A stretch of 64,000 nucleotides of DNA from Thermoanaerobaculia bacterium (GCA_017883205.1 JADGNZ010000025.1:19370-83369); one strand, 5' to 3'; shown: positions 1-8,385, numbered from the stretch's first letter. Notes: generated by a model from the letters alone, not told the origin. Made by a program: numbers and translations.

Positions 1-1374
1 CCGGAACACCGCGATGACGAGATCGCGCGTAAGCGCCTGATCGTCGATGACGAGGATGTGGATGCCAGTCAGCTTCGGCAGTTCCGACGCGGATGCGCTC
101 GTGAACGGAGTCTCTGTCCGCGGCGCGATGCGCTTTACCACTGGCGTCGATTCCATGGTCGGAAACTCGACCGTGAAGATGGCACCGCGGCCCGCGCCGT
201 CGCTTGCGGCGCGGATGCGGCCGCCATGAAGCTCGACCAGCGAGCGCACGATCGACAGGCCGAGTCCGAGCCCTTCGTGCGAGCGCGTCATCGTCCCATC
301 TTCCTGGCTGAAAGGCTCGAAGATATGCGGCAGGTAATCGGGCTCGATCCCTTTGCCGTTGTCCTGCACGGTGAGCCGCAGGATGGAATCGGTCTGCACG
401 AGCCGAACGGTGATGGCGCCGCCGATGGGTGTGAACTTCACGGCGTTCGAGAGGAGATTCCAGATGATCTGCTGCAGCCGGCCCTCGTCGCCAAGAATGC
501 AGGGAAGCCGCGGCGTCACGCTGACCAGGATCTCGATTCCTTTCGCGGCCGCGGCCGGATGCACCGTCGTCATCGCCGCCTGGAGCACGGAGCTGACGTC
601 GATCGGGACCGGCTTGAAGGTCATCTTGCCGGCCACGATCCGGGAGACGTCGAGCACATCGTCGATGAGCTGGGCCTGAATCTCCGCGCTTTTCTCGATG
701 GCATCGAGTGCTTCGCGCGTCTCGCTTTCGGACAGCCCCAGTTTGAGCATGCGCGCCCACCCGAGTACGGCGGTCATCGGCGTGCGCAACTCGTGCGAGA
801 GGGTGGCCAGGAACTGATCCTTGCGGCGGTTGGCGTCTTCGAGCGTCTTCTGCGCGAGCAGCTCGTCGGTGATGTCGCGAAACTCGAGGACGGCGCCCGC
901 GGCGCGGCCGTCGCGTTGCAGCGGCGAGACGGCGCACGAGACGGGAAAGGTCGATCCGTCCCTGCGCATGAAGATGTCGCGATGTTTCTTGAGCGGCGTC
1001 ATCTTCTCGCGCGCGTTCCGGATCGGACACTCCGCCGCGGGGTGGCCTCCCCGCTCGACCGGCACGTGAAGAAGATCGTGAAGCGACGCCGAGGCCATCT
1101 CTTCCAAAGTGTGGCCGGTCTCCTCGATGGCTGCGGGATTCATGTACGTAGTGATGCCGCGGTCGTTCAGCATGAGCAGTCCCGAGGCGGCGTTCTCGGC
1201 GATCGTCCGGATGAGCTCATTCGCCCTCTCCAGCTCCTCGGTGCGCAACTCGAGCGCTTCCTTGGCCGCGACGAGCTCCTGCTCGGAACGCTGCCGCGCC
1301 AGCAGGATGCTTTGCGAGTTTTGAATCGCGCCCGAACGGAGCCGCCCTTCCTCATCGTCGTGTACCAACGCCAC
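1..1374 (-). CDS. PAS-containing hybrid sensor histidine kinase (3' end cut by window edge)
   Basis: Signal-transducing histidine kinase read on the minus strand, open to the window edge for 458 codons. It starts with a short coiled-coil-like stretch and a PAS domain (about residues 50-165, with GLLMLNDRG and TYMNPAAIEE). A HisKA domain follows with H-box FLATLSHELRT (phospho-acceptor His about residue 194). The HATPase has N-box NLLSNAVKF, G1-box DNGKGIEP and a GLGLGLSIV G2 box. The last visible residues, HILVIDDQALTRDL, begin a receiver domain, so this is a hybrid kinase. The GTG start is forced: an in-frame TGA lies two codons upstream, and GGGGG sits about 10 nt before it. No sensor membrane segment is visible, so it is probably cytoplasmic. 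The signal is unknown. Confidence 0.9.
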   Translation of the reverse strand, partial: MALVHDDEEGRLRSGAIQNSQSILLARQRSEQELVAAKEALELRTEELERANELIRTIAENAASGLLMLNDRGITTYMNPAAIEETGHTLEEMASASLHDLLHVPVERGGHPAAECPIRNAREKMTPLKKHRDIFMRRDGSTFPVSCAVSPLQRDGRAAGAVLEFRDITDELLAQKTLEDANRRKDQFLATLSHELRTPMTAVLGWARMLKLGLSESETREALDAIEKSAEIQAQLIDDVLDVSRIVAGKMTFKPVPIDVSSVLQAAMTTVHPAAAAKGIEILVSVTPRLPCILGDEGRLQQIIWNLLSNAVKFTPIGGAITVRLVQTDSILRLTVQDNGKGIEPDYLPHIFEPFSQEDGTMTRSHEGLGLGLSIVRSLVELHGGRIRAASDGAGRGAIFTVEFPTMESTPVVKRIAPRTETPFTSASASELPKLTGIHILVIDDQALTRDLVIAVFR

Positions 1375-1427
1375 GTCTCAGTTGCCCCCGAGCCGTTCTA
1401 CTGCGAGAGCGGTGCCGTCGACGTTTG

Positions 1428-1508
1428 ATCCGCAGATGTCGCAGATAGAAACAGATAAAAGCCAGTCACGGTGCCTCTATCTGCGTCTCATCTGCGTTAT
1501 CTGCGGAT
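1428..1508. repeat. Hairpin with tandem-repeat arms (ATCTGCG type)
   Basis: Imperfect inverted repeat: the left arm repeats GCAGAT three times and the right arm repeats ATCTGCG three times, around a loop near 1460-1475. It overlaps the last codons of the amidohydrolase gene and lies between two minus-strand genes. A relative with the same arm sequence is at 18141-18214. It may act as a terminator, but there is no clear U-tract. Confidence 0.7.
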
Positions 1509-2708
1509 GACTCTTCCGCTCTTCATCACGAACGACACATGCGACAGTGCCGTGATGTCGCGCAACGGGTTGCCGTCCACGGCGATCAGATCGGCCTCGT
1601 AACCGCCGGCGATCGTCCCCACGCGGTCACCGAGGCCGAGCGACTCCGCGGCAAGGGACGTCGCCGACGTGATCGCGTCCATCGCCTTCTGCCCGCCGGT
1701 CGCAACGCGGTACTCGAGCTCCTGAAAGTTCCGGCCGTGCGATCCGGCCACCGCGTCGGTCCCGAAGACGATCTTCAGCCGCGGCGTGGCCAGGCCGAGC
1801 TGGAAGACGTGCAGCGCCTTCGGCACCGCCAGCTTCATCTGCGCAAAACCTTCGTCGGTGTAGTTGCCGATGCCGAGGTAGTGGGACTTGTTCTCGAAGT
1901 AATTGCGGAAGACGAGGTCGATGTTGGGATCGAAATACGTGCCGTGCGCCGCCATCAGATCGAGCTCCGGCTGCCCGATCAGCGCGCCATGCTCGATCGA
2001 TGTGCAGCCCGCGAGCACGGCGCGCCGCACGCTCTCGGGCCCATGCGCGTGAACCGCCACGCGGAGGTTATGCTTCTTGGCCTCGCCGCAGATCGCATCC
2101 ATCTGCTCCTGCGACATGGTCGGTCCGCCGCCGCTGCGAATGCTCTCCGACGCAAAGACTTTGACGACGTCCGCTCCCTCGCCGGCCAGCTTGCCGACCG
2201 CCGCGCGCAACGCTTCGGGCGTCAGCTTGTCGTCGAAAATCGGCTCGATGGCCGTGAGAATGCGCGGTCCGGGCAGCGTGCCGCGGGCGATGGCATCCCG
2301 CAACGGCTTGTCCACAGGCGCACCAAGCGACTGTACGGTGGTGATGCCGCCTTCCAACGTACGCACCGCATTCTCGGCCGCGTAAAGCACGGTCTCCTGC
2401 GGCGTCTCATTCCGATCGGTCTCATCGTCATGCGACCGCCCATCCTTCGCATCGAAGTGCCAGCCGATGTGCACATGCGTATCGACCCCGCCCGGCATGA
2501 TGGTGCGGTCGCCGAGGTCGATGGTGACGTCCTTCAACGCCGAGGCGTGCGGGATGATCCTCACGATCCTTGATCCATCAACGACGACCGCCGCATCCTC
2601 GACGACGTTCCCCCGCCCATCGATGACCCGCGCCGCGCGGATGACGACGGGCTGTGCCGTGGCGGTGGTGGCGAAGAAGAGGGCGAGGAGGAGGGTTCTC
2701 ATCGACAT
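1497..2708 (-). CDS. Secreted amidohydrolase (imidazolonepropionase-like)
   Basis: Metal-dependent amidohydrolase of 403 aa. The N-terminus MSMRTLLLALFFATTATA is a signal peptide, so it is probably periplasmic or secreted. Fold-defining pieces are visible in order: an N-terminal beta-sandwich (VIRAARVIDGRG), the first metal motif DTHVHIGWHF (HxH), VAVHAHG and SIEHG with further histidines, and FGTDA with the catalytic Asp. The C-terminal half returns to the sandwich (GYEADLIAVDGNPL). This is the arrangement of imidazolonepropionase-like and prolidase-like amidohydrolases common in Acidobacteriota; the substrate cannot be told. A second ATG two codons downstream is an equally good start. The gene stands alone, with a tandem-armed hairpin at its 3' end and a satellite array upstream. 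Confidence 0.85.
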   Translation of the reverse strand: MSMRTLLLALFFATTATAQPVVIRAARVIDGRGNVVEDAAVVVDGSRIVRIIPHASALKDVTIDLGDRTIMPGGVDTHVHIGWHFDAKDGRSHDDETDRNETPQETVLYAAENAVRTLEGGITTVQSLGAPVDKPLRDAIARGTLPGPRILTAIEPIFDDKLTPEALRAAVGKLAGEGADVVKVFASESIRSGGGPTMSQEQMDAICGEAKKHNLRVAVHAHGPESVRRAVLAGCTSIEHGALIGQPELDLMAAHGTYFDPNIDLVFRNYFENKSHYLGIGNYTDEGFAQMKLAVPKALHVFQLGLATPRLKIVFGTDAVAGSHGRNFQELEYRVATGGQKAMDAITSATSLAAESLGLGDRVGTIAGGYEADLIAVDGNPLRDITALSHVSFVMKSGRVIRR

Positions 2709-2771
2709 AGTCTAGTGAAATGTCGTAGTTGCGCGGTTCGCAGATGGTAGAAGCCGAGCGTGTGGGCTAGC

Positions 2772-3184
2772 TGTCCGCGCGGTGAAACATCCGGTCCGCG
2801 CGGTAAACCCTCGGGGTCGCGCGGTAAACCCTCCGGGTCGCGCGGTAAACCCTCGGGGTCGCACGGTAAACCCTCGGGGTTCGCACAGAATACCCAAGGG
2901 TTCGCATGGAAAACCCCGAGGTTCGCACGGTAAACCCTCCGGGTCAGCACTGAATACCCAAGGGTTCGCATGGAAAACCCTCAGGTTCGCACGGAATACC
3001 CAAGGGTCCGCATGGAAAACCCTCAGGTCTGCACGGAAAACCCTCGGGTCCGCACTGAATACCCAAGGGTCCACATGGAAAACCCTCAGGTCCGCGCGGT
3101 AAACCCTCGGGTCCACACTGAATACCCAAGGGTCCGGCATGGAAAACCCAAGGATCCGCGCGGTAAACCCTCGGGTTCGCGACG
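2772..3184. repeat. 21-bp satellite array A (about 19 units)
   Basis: Tandem array of near-perfect 21-bp period (two or three units are 22 bp). Three unit subtypes alternate: CGCGCGGTAAACCCTCGG, CGCATGGAAAACCCTCAG and GCACTGAATACCCAAGG. There are no spacers, so it is not CRISPR. Because 21 is a multiple of three, long frames stay open on both strands (heptapeptide repeats such as GSHGKPR), but none has a ribosome-binding site or ordinary composition, so I treat it as non-coding. The unit aligns with arrays at 56277-56760 and 62490-62755, sharing a GCACGGAAA core. Confidence 0.9.
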
Positions 3185-3348
3185 AATTTTCGACCGCCGC
3201 CCTGACAGCACTCGGGCGAGGACGCCCGAGTGCCCGCGGTCGAGACGACCGCACTCCTTTCGACGTGCATGCATCGCAGAGCTGAGGAGTGTGGGCGTCC
3301 CGCCTCGGTGGTTGGATCCGACCTGGAAGACAAGCCCGAGCCCTAGCG
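3185..3348 (+). repeat. Dispersed two-hairpin element E, copy 1
   Basis: A roughly 160-bp interspersed element that directly abuts satellite array A. Its core holds two neighbouring palindromes, CACTCGGGCGAGGACGCCCGAGTG and GCGGTCGAGACGACCGC, followed by a tail containing GGTTGGATCCG and AGCCCTAGCG. Other copies are at 54884-55040 (opposite orientation) and 57733-57862. A fragment with only the second palindrome is near 36498-36557. The copies share their beginning (TTTCGACCGCCGCCC) and their tail, so the element has defined ends. Confidence 0.8.
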
Positions 3349-3419
3349 CTGTCCAGCCGCCGAATCGCCACCGAACCTCGCTTGACAGATTGATGCGTGC
3401 TGCGTACGTTCTGATACGC

Positions 3420-3674
3420 ATGAGAACAACCGTACGGCTCGATCCTCATCTTCTCGCCGAGGCCAAGAGAGTTGCGGCGTCGAGCGGCAAAACCCTGACG
3501 TCGGTAATCGAAGACGCACTGCGCGAGTCTCTCGGCCGGCGACGTGAGCCGCGAGCGGTGTCAAGCGGGAAGCTCCCCACATTCCGCGGACAAGGGCTTC
3601 GTCCGGGCGTCAATCTGGACGATAGTGCCGCCCTGCTCGAGTTGATGGAGAGCGATCGTGATTCTGATCTCTGA
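3420..3674 (+). CDS. VapB-like type II antitoxin (orphan)
   Basis: 84-aa protein with the short N-terminal ribbon-helix-helix of VapB-type antitoxins (TTVRLDPHLLAEAKRVAA, then SGKTLTSVIEDALRESL). A C-terminal toxin-wrapping tail follows (GLRPGVNLDDSAALLELM). Known relatives bind operator DNA through the ribbon-helix-helix and neutralise a PIN-domain VapC RNase encoded immediately downstream, usually with overlapping stop and start codons. Here the overlapping start is still present (GTGATTCTGATC, encoding V-I-L-I), but the next bases are a CTCTGATCCCTG-type repeat and the frame closes after 14 codons, so the toxin is gone. The ATG is preceded by TACGC with no strong Shine-Dalgarno. Function as antitoxin is inferred from family. 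Confidence 0.75.
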   Translation: MRTTVRLDPHLLAEAKRVAASSGKTLTSVIEDALRESLGRRREPRAVSSGKLPTFRGQGLRPGVNLDDSAALLELMESDRDSDL

Positions 3675-3706
3675 TCCCTGCTCTCTGACCCTTGATCTCT
3701 GATTTC
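3657..3706. repeat. GATCTCTGATCCCTG-type tandem repeat replacing a vapC toxin gene
   Basis: Three direct copies of a GATCTCTGA / GATCCCTG / GACCCTTGATCTCTGA motif. It begins inside the last codons of the antitoxin gene and the first codons of the lost toxin. The same motif builds both arms of the large hairpin at 47966-48104; here only one arm is present. Confidence 0.6.
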
Positions 3707-3731
3707 CACCCACACCCGCTACACTCATCGC

Positions 3732-4796
3732 GTGCAGATTCTTACCCGCGCGTACCGCGGCGATCACGTTGAGTCGTTTCACACCGGATCGATTGCTGTC
3801 GTCGACTCGCTGGGACGCCTCGTCGCCTATGCCGGCGAGCCGGGCCTTCGAACCTGCCTGCGCTCGGCGGCAAAGCCGTTTCAGGCCATCCCTCTTCTCG
3901 AATACGGCGGCCTCGAGGAGTACGAGCTCTCGGGCGAGGAGCTGGCGCTCACCTGCTCATCGCACGGAGGCGAGCCGGTGCATGTCGCCACCGCGGCGGC
4001 GCTGTTGCGCAAAGGCGAGTTCGACGAAACCGATCTGCTCTGCGGCGCGCACATGCCGTATGACGAGAAGTCGGCGGCGGAGTTGCGCGCGTCCGGCGAA
4101 GAGCCATCGCCGCTTCACAACAACTGCTCCGGAAAACATGCCGGGATGCTGCTGGCGACGCAGGTGATGGACGTTCCCGCGGCGCGTTACATCGACGCGG
4201 ATCATCCGCTGCAGGAGACCATGCGCGCGACGCTCAGCGATTTCGCCGGTCTCGATCCGGAGGAGATTCCGATCGCCGTCGATGGCTGCGGCGTACCCGC
4301 CTTTTTTCTCTCGCTCCACCGCGCGGCATTTGCCTACGCGCGTCTCATGGCCACGAGCGCCGGTGCCGCGCCGGGAGCGCTGCAGCGGTACTCCACGAGC
4401 ACCGAGCACATCGTCGGAGCGATGACGGCGTTTCCTTACTATGTCGCCGGAGCCTGGAGCATCACCACGCCGCTCATGAAGGCATTCGATGGCGAGCTGC
4501 TGGCGAAGGAAGGGGCGGAGGGTTTTTACACGATGGCACTCGCGCCCTCGCTGGCCTCGACATTGACCGGACGCCTCGGCCTCGCGGATGATGTGTCCTT
4601 AGGCATCGCCCTGAAGATCCACGATGGCTCGATGGTGCGCGGCCGTTATCCCGTGATTCTGAGGACGCTCGAGCTTCTCGGCGTCGACATCGCCACGGCC
4701 CCCGATCTGCAACAGTTCCGAAAGCTGCCGGTCGCAAACGTGGCCGGAGCGATCGTCGGCGAAGTCCGCGCCGAATTCGACCTGGAGATTTTGTAG
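3732..4796 (+). CDS. L-asparaginase II (PF06089 family)
   Basis: 354-aa cytoplasmic hydrolase of the Rhizobium-type asparaginase II family, converting L-asparagine to aspartate and ammonia. This family is unrelated to the bacterial type I/II threonine-nucleophile enzymes. Recognisable family signatures are RSAAKPFQAIPLLE (catalytic Ser and Lys region), CSSHGGEPVHV and NNCSGKHAGMLL, the last a near-diagnostic motif. Length is normal for the family. The start is GTG at 3732, close to the end of a repeat. The gene stands alone on the plus strand and is followed by a tandem-armed hairpin. No signal peptide is seen. Confidence 0.9.
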   Translation: MQILTRAYRGDHVESFHTGSIAVVDSLGRLVAYAGEPGLRTCLRSAAKPFQAIPLLEYGGLEEYELSGEELALTCSSHGGEPVHVATAAALLRKGEFDETDLLCGAHMPYDEKSAAELRASGEEPSPLHNNCSGKHAGMLLATQVMDVPAARYIDADHPLQETMRATLSDFAGLDPEEIPIAVDGCGVPAFFLSLHRAAFAYARLMATSAGAAPGALQRYSTSTEHIVGAMTAFPYYVAGAWSITTPLMKAFDGELLAKEGAEGFYTMALAPSLASTLTGRLGLADDVSLGIALKIHDGSMVRGRYPVILRTLELLGVDIATAPDLQQFRKLPVANVAGAIVGEVRAEFDLEIL

Positions 4797-4797
4797 A

Positions 4798-4873
4798 AAG
4801 GATGAACGATGAAGGGTGAGGGATGAACAGTTGATCGGAGGCGTTCATCCTTCAGCCTTCATCCTTCATCATT
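4798..4873. repeat. Hairpin with tandem-repeat arms (GATGAAG type)
   Basis: The left arm is built of GGATGAACGATGAAGGGTGAGG and the right arm of CATCCTTCAGCCTTCATCC, around the loop GTTGATCGGAGGCG. It fills the gap between the asparaginase and rhodanese-like genes. A second hairpin with the same arms is inside 9272-9356. Confidence 0.75.
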
Positions 4874-4884
4874 TAAGGAGCGTC

Positions 4885-5298
4885 ATGCGCAACGCAATTC
4901 TTCTAACGATGCTTTCGATCACGGCCGCTTCCTGCAACACCATCGGCGTCTCGAAAACGACCGGTGGCTTCAGCGAGATCTCGCCCGCGGTGGCGGCGGA
5001 GATGATCCTCGACAGCCAGCAGATCGTCGTGATTGATGTCCGCTCCACGGCAGACTATCGCGGCCCGGAAGGGCACATCGCCGGAGCCATCAATGCTCCG
5101 TTCGACGTGATCGAGACGCGGTTGCCGGAGCTGTTGCCGTACCAGAACCAGACCGTGCTCGTCTATGGTGAGACATCGACCGATGGCGCGGTGGCAGCCC
5201 AACTGCTCACCGTCGCCGGCTTCCGGAACATCGTCCACGTCAACGGCGGCATCAAGAATTGGATTGAACACGGCTACCGCACTGTTAATGCGCAGTGA
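4885..5298 (+). CDS. Rhodanese-like domain lipoprotein lacking the catalytic cysteine
   Basis: 137-aa protein whose start ATG at 4885 has a clear AAGGAG six bases upstream. The N-terminus MRNAILLTMLSITAASC ends in a lipobox with Cys17, so it is probably a lipoprotein. The remainder is one rhodanese domain: the VVIDVRSTADY and GHIAGAINAP signatures are intact. The strand that should lead into the Cys-containing active loop reads VLVYGETSTDG, with Gly where catalytic Cys is expected, so sulfurtransferase activity is unlikely. Such inactive domains usually bind or sense. It is followed 30 nt downstream by a DsbA-like thiol protein, so the pair may act in envelope redox or folding; that is inference. 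Confidence 0.85.
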   Translation: MRNAILLTMLSITAASCNTIGVSKTTGGFSEISPAVAAEMILDSQQIVVIDVRSTADYRGPEGHIAGAINAPFDVIETRLPELLPYQNQTVLVYGETSTDGAVAAQLLTVAGFRNIVHVNGGIKNWIEHGYRTVNAQ

Positions 5299-5328
5299 CC
5301 TGAATCCGATTCGAGGAAGAACCAAACT

Positions 5329-6402
5329 ATGAAACGAGTCCTGATGGCCACCGCGGTGGCACTTCTCCCCTTCTGTGCGCAGGCGCAAATGGCCCCTTCG
5401 CTCAGCGTCGCGCTGAAGAACTACGCCGTGCGCTCGTCGGCCCAGTGTCCTGATAACCGCATCGCGGTCGACCCCGTCAGCGGCGTCAACGGCGGACCAA
5501 CCGGATTCTCCCTCTACCAATTGACGCAGGAGTCGTCCGACCCGAGCTGCCAGCGCAAGACGTACCTGCTCTTTTCTCCGGCCACGTCGCAGGTTTTGAT
5601 CGGAACGATCTTCGGCCTCGAACAGGACGGTAAGACGCCCGCGGCGAAGATCGCCGAAGTGGCAGGCGCCGCACTCAAGAGCAAAGTCGTCGCCACCATC
5701 GCTCCCTTTCCCCTGCCCGACGGCATCCACGCGGTCGCGATCACGAAGCAGTCGAAAGAGGCCGGAGGCGCCTTCACCTACAACGGCTTCCTCGACGCCT
5801 CGAACAACTATCTGATCGTCGGCACCCGAGGAAATCTGCGCAACGACCCGGGCAAGGCGCTGATCGAATCGATCGGCCTCGCCGGCGCAACCCGCCGCGG
5901 CAATCCGAAGGCGAAAGTTCAGATCGTCGAGCTGTCCGACTTCGAGTGCCCCACCTGCGGGCGCGCGCACAAGAAGGTCGAGCCGATCATCGCGAAGAAT
6001 CTGGACAAGGTCGACTACTACCGCCTCGACCTGCCTCTCTTCGAGCATCACGAATGGGCTCTCAGCGCCGCCCTCGGCGCGCGTGCGCTCGCCAAAGTGG
6101 CGCCATCCAAGTACTGGAGCTACGTCAACTTCGTGTTCGAGAATCAGGAGACGATCGGCAAGCAGCCGTTCGACACGGTCCTCAAGAATTTCGCCGACGA
6201 CAACGACGTGAACTGGAAAGCGGTCGAGAAGATCTACCGCTCCCCTGCCGAGAAAAAGGCGCTCATCGATCAAGTGAGCCGCGCGTTCGATAACGGCGTC
6301 CTTTCGACGCCGACCTACATCGTGAACGGCCAGGTCCTCGGCTTCGGCCCCGAGGGATCATTCACGATCGACGCGATCAAGAAAGCGCTCGGCGTGAAGT
6401 AG
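5329..6402 (+). CDS. Secreted DsbA-like thioredoxin-fold protein
   Basis: 357-aa exported protein with signal peptide MKRVLMATAVALLPFCAQAQ. Residues about 25-190 form a domain I do not recognise. From about 197 to the end is a DsbA/thioredoxin-fold domain of the Thioredoxin_4 type: VQIVELSDFECPTC carries the redox pair CPTC at 207-210, and the cis-Pro region is VLSTPTYIVNGQ. It most likely forms or isomerises disulfides in periplasmic proteins. It lies 30 nt after the rhodanese-like lipoprotein, with GAGGAAG as ribosome-binding site, so the two are probably co-transcribed. Confidence 0.85.
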   Translation: MKRVLMATAVALLPFCAQAQMAPSLSVALKNYAVRSSAQCPDNRIAVDPVSGVNGGPTGFSLYQLTQESSDPSCQRKTYLLFSPATSQVLIGTIFGLEQDGKTPAAKIAEVAGAALKSKVVATIAPFPLPDGIHAVAITKQSKEAGGAFTYNGFLDASNNYLIVGTRGNLRNDPGKALIESIGLAGATRRGNPKAKVQIVELSDFECPTCGRAHKKVEPIIAKNLDKVDYYRLDLPLFEHHEWALSAALGARALAKVAPSKYWSYVNFVFENQETIGKQPFDTVLKNFADDNDVNWKAVEKIYRSPAEKKALIDQVSRAFDNGVLSTPTYIVNGQVLGFGPEGSFTIDAIKKALGVK

Positions 6403-6409
6403 GAGCGAA

Positions 6410-6578
6410 GCCGCATTTCTCACACTTTCTAAGCGCCTACCTTCAAATCGAGCGCCTTCTCCCCCCACGCTTTTTGGGGGGGAAAAGGTGGCGAAGCCGG
6501 ATGAGGGGGGCGTTAAGAAATGCGACAACCTTGTTCTCCGCGGGAGCCCTGAGAGAAGGCGCTGGATTGGAGAGTAGT
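6410..6578. repeat. Dispersed element I, copy 1 (CTCATCCGGCTTCGCC family)
   Basis: Begins GCATTTCTCACACTTTCTAAGCG and contains the hairpin CGAGCGCCTTCTCCCCCCACGC / GCGAAGCCGGATGAGGGGG. It matches the element at 9990-10287. It occupies the space between two convergent genes and continues a little into the 3' end of the glycosidase gene. The central motif resembles widely dispersed REP-like sequences. Confidence 0.7.
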
Positions 6579-8138
6579 TCAACGAAGTTCGAGAAGTGTG
6601 GCCTGCGCAGGACTCCACACCGCGACCTTCCCAGCGGCAATCGTGACGGTTGCCGCTGACGCGCCCGCAACGACGCGATATTCGCCCGGAGCGAGGCCGA
6701 GCATCCCGAAGAATCCGTTGCCGTCGGTGCGTGCGGTGCGCATGTCATGCGTGGCCAGCGACTCGACGGTGACGAGCGTGCCGTCGCCTTCCGCGTAACC
6801 CATCACCGCTCCGTTCGCCTCCTCGGCGTGTCGCGGTGCGGGAAGCGTGGCGGCGAAGAGCGGCAAGTCGGTGTACTCGAAGGCGGTCCGTCCGTCCGTG
6901 CTCTTGCGCAGCGCCAGGAAGAACTCCTCATTCGGACGCTTCGGCGTGTACACACCGGCAACCGGGATCGCGTATGGATTGTGTCGTACGGCGTCGTTGG
7001 TGCTGTTGGCGAGGATCGACCACGGCTTCGTGTCGCCCATGGCAAAGAAGATGATTCCGTCGGCGTTCGCGGCACGGGCGCGGCGAGCTTGCCGGAGCGT
7101 TCCTTCGATGGAATTGAGATAGGCGCCGATGCCCGGTAGTGCCGCGCGGCCATTCGTATGCGCGGTGGTCACGAGAAACTGCAGCCAGTCGTCGAACTGC
7201 TTCTTCTCCGCCGGCACGTGCTCCCGCTTGTAAAGCATCGGACTGCCAGCGTCGATGATGCCTTCGCGCAGCCACCCTTCCCAATCCTGAAAGGCGACGC
7301 GATAGGCGTCCGTGTTCTTGAACCCGCCGTTCGCGCCGGGGCCGGTGCCCCAGGAGATGAGGGCCGCGGAGATCGTGATCGAGGGACGGATTGCCTTCGC
7401 GCCGAGGGACACGCGGCGAACAAAATTCGTGACCTGCTCGCGGCGCCAGTCGTTCCAGAGCGGATCCTTGGCGCGCGGCAGACGCCCGTAGCGCGCACGA
7501 AAACGCGCCACGCTGGTTTCGTTGTATCCGACGTCGGCGCGCGGCGACTCGGGATAGCGAACGCGGTCGAGGTGCAGGCCGTCGATGTCATACGCGCGCA
7601 CGAGGTGGAGCAGAACGTCGGCCGTGTACGCCGCCGCCTGCGGATGCCCGAGGTCGGCGTACCAGTCGGAGGCGAAGAGATAGCGCCCTTTGCTCGTGCG
7701 CGTTCCCCACTGCCGCGCTCCACGAAACGGCTTGCGCGTTTTCGCATCCCAGAAGTGCTGCAGGAAGACGTGATGCGGATCGCGCGGAAGCGGATCGACT
7801 GCCGGATCGCCGCGAAAGACCGCTCCCACGATCACGAATGCATGCACTTGAATCCCGCGGCTGTGCGCGAGGTCGAGCATCGCGCGGAGAGGATCGAAGG
7901 TGCCGTCGAGCGTCTCCGCCAGCGGCTCGGAAGCATCGAGGTACCAGGCATCCCCGCGCCGCCGCACCTGCACGAAAAGTGCGTTGGCGTTGCTGTCGAC
8001 CGCCGCATCGACGATGCGGTTCACATCCGCCGGAGTGGCGAACGGAGTGCGAAAGGTGTCGACCCAATAGGCGCGGTACTCGTCCGCACACGCGGCAGAG
8101 GCCGTGAGGAAGAGGATGATTGCGATGAACCGCTTCAT
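6579..8138 (-). CDS. Secreted GHL10-type glycoside hydrolase-like protein (YddW family)
   Basis: 519-aa protein with a clear signal peptide (MKRFIAIILFLTASAACA). The first 350 residues are a TIM-barrel domain of the GHL10/DUF187 type: RAYWVDTFRTPF, then FVQVRRRGDAWY, FDPLRAMLDLAHSRGIQVHAF and GLHLDRVRYPE, the last a typical barrel strand with acidic and aromatic residues. The C-terminal 100 residues look like a beta-sandwich (ATVTIAAGKVAVW). Family members are thought to act on cell-wall or exopolysaccharide glycans; the substrate here is unknown. The start at 8138 is preferred to an upstream ATG because it begins the signal peptide. The gene ends convergent with the DsbA-like gene. Confidence 0.8.
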   Translation of the reverse strand: MKRFIAIILFLTASAACADEYRAYWVDTFRTPFATPADVNRIVDAAVDSNANALFVQVRRRGDAWYLDASEPLAETLDGTFDPLRAMLDLAHSRGIQVHAFVIVGAVFRGDPAVDPLPRDPHHVFLQHFWDAKTRKPFRGARQWGTRTSKGRYLFASDWYADLGHPQAAAYTADVLLHLVRAYDIDGLHLDRVRYPESPRADVGYNETSVARFRARYGRLPRAKDPLWNDWRREQVTNFVRRVSLGAKAIRPSITISAALISWGTGPGANGGFKNTDAYRVAFQDWEGWLREGIIDAGSPMLYKREHVPAEKKQFDDWLQFLVTTAHTNGRAALPGIGAYLNSIEGTLRQARRARAANADGIIFFAMGDTKPWSILANSTNDAVRHNPYAIPVAGVYTPKRPNEEFFLALRKSTDGRTAFEYTDLPLFAATLPAPRHAEEANGAVMGYAEGDGTLVTVESLATHDMRTARTDGNGFFGMLGLAPGEYRVVAGASAATVTIAAGKVAVWSPAQATLLELR

Positions 8139-8261
8139 GGACCGTGAAGATTGTAAATGGTGATTATTCAATGTTGGGTGTTGAATCGCCACGAAGAAGA
8201 GCTGCTATCCAAGCCGTCATCCATCGTGTCATCAGGATGAAACCGGGACTAACAGCATTTG

Positions 8262-8385
8262 GTGTCATCCTGAGACAGCCGGAGCCGCCATCGGTGCTCG
8301 ATCGATTTGCGCAGCGTGTTGTGGCGGCACATTCGGCGCGGGCGGATCGATTCACGTGGGCGGCTCCGGCAGTCTCAGGATGACA
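8262..8385. repeat. GTGTCATCCTGAG inverted-repeat element L, copy 1
   Basis: Near-perfect inverted repeat. The left arm GTGTCATCCTGAGACAGCC continues into GGAGCCGCC; the right arm is GGCGGCTCC then GGCAGTCTCAGGATGACAC. The loop is about 65 bp. The related outer ends recur at 54761 and 55241 (large copy), in collapsed form at 56009-56030, and as a single end near 62787. The surrounding 8139-8472 stretch has no gene that I can support. Confidence 0.8.

Noticed and set aside
58..1428. A 456-codon plus-strand open frame opposite the histidine kinase.
   Set aside because: The minus strand gives all kinase motifs in order; the plus frame is a GC-rich antisense shadow. The same reasoning removes many long antisense frames, e.g. 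4903-6273, 11607-13310, 38414-39862, 42963-44483 and 51947-53239.
2772..3184. CRISPR array.
   Set aside because: Units are contiguous with no unique spacers, and no cas genes are present; the same holds for the arrays near 36, 56 and 62 kb.
2712..3449. Long open frames across the 21-bp arrays (here and at 56185-56863, 62024-62856, 35618-36567), giving proteins of heptapeptide repeats.
   Set aside because: Period 21 or 42 keeps all frames open on both strands; there is no ribosome-binding site, signal or conserved start, and both strands look equally coding.
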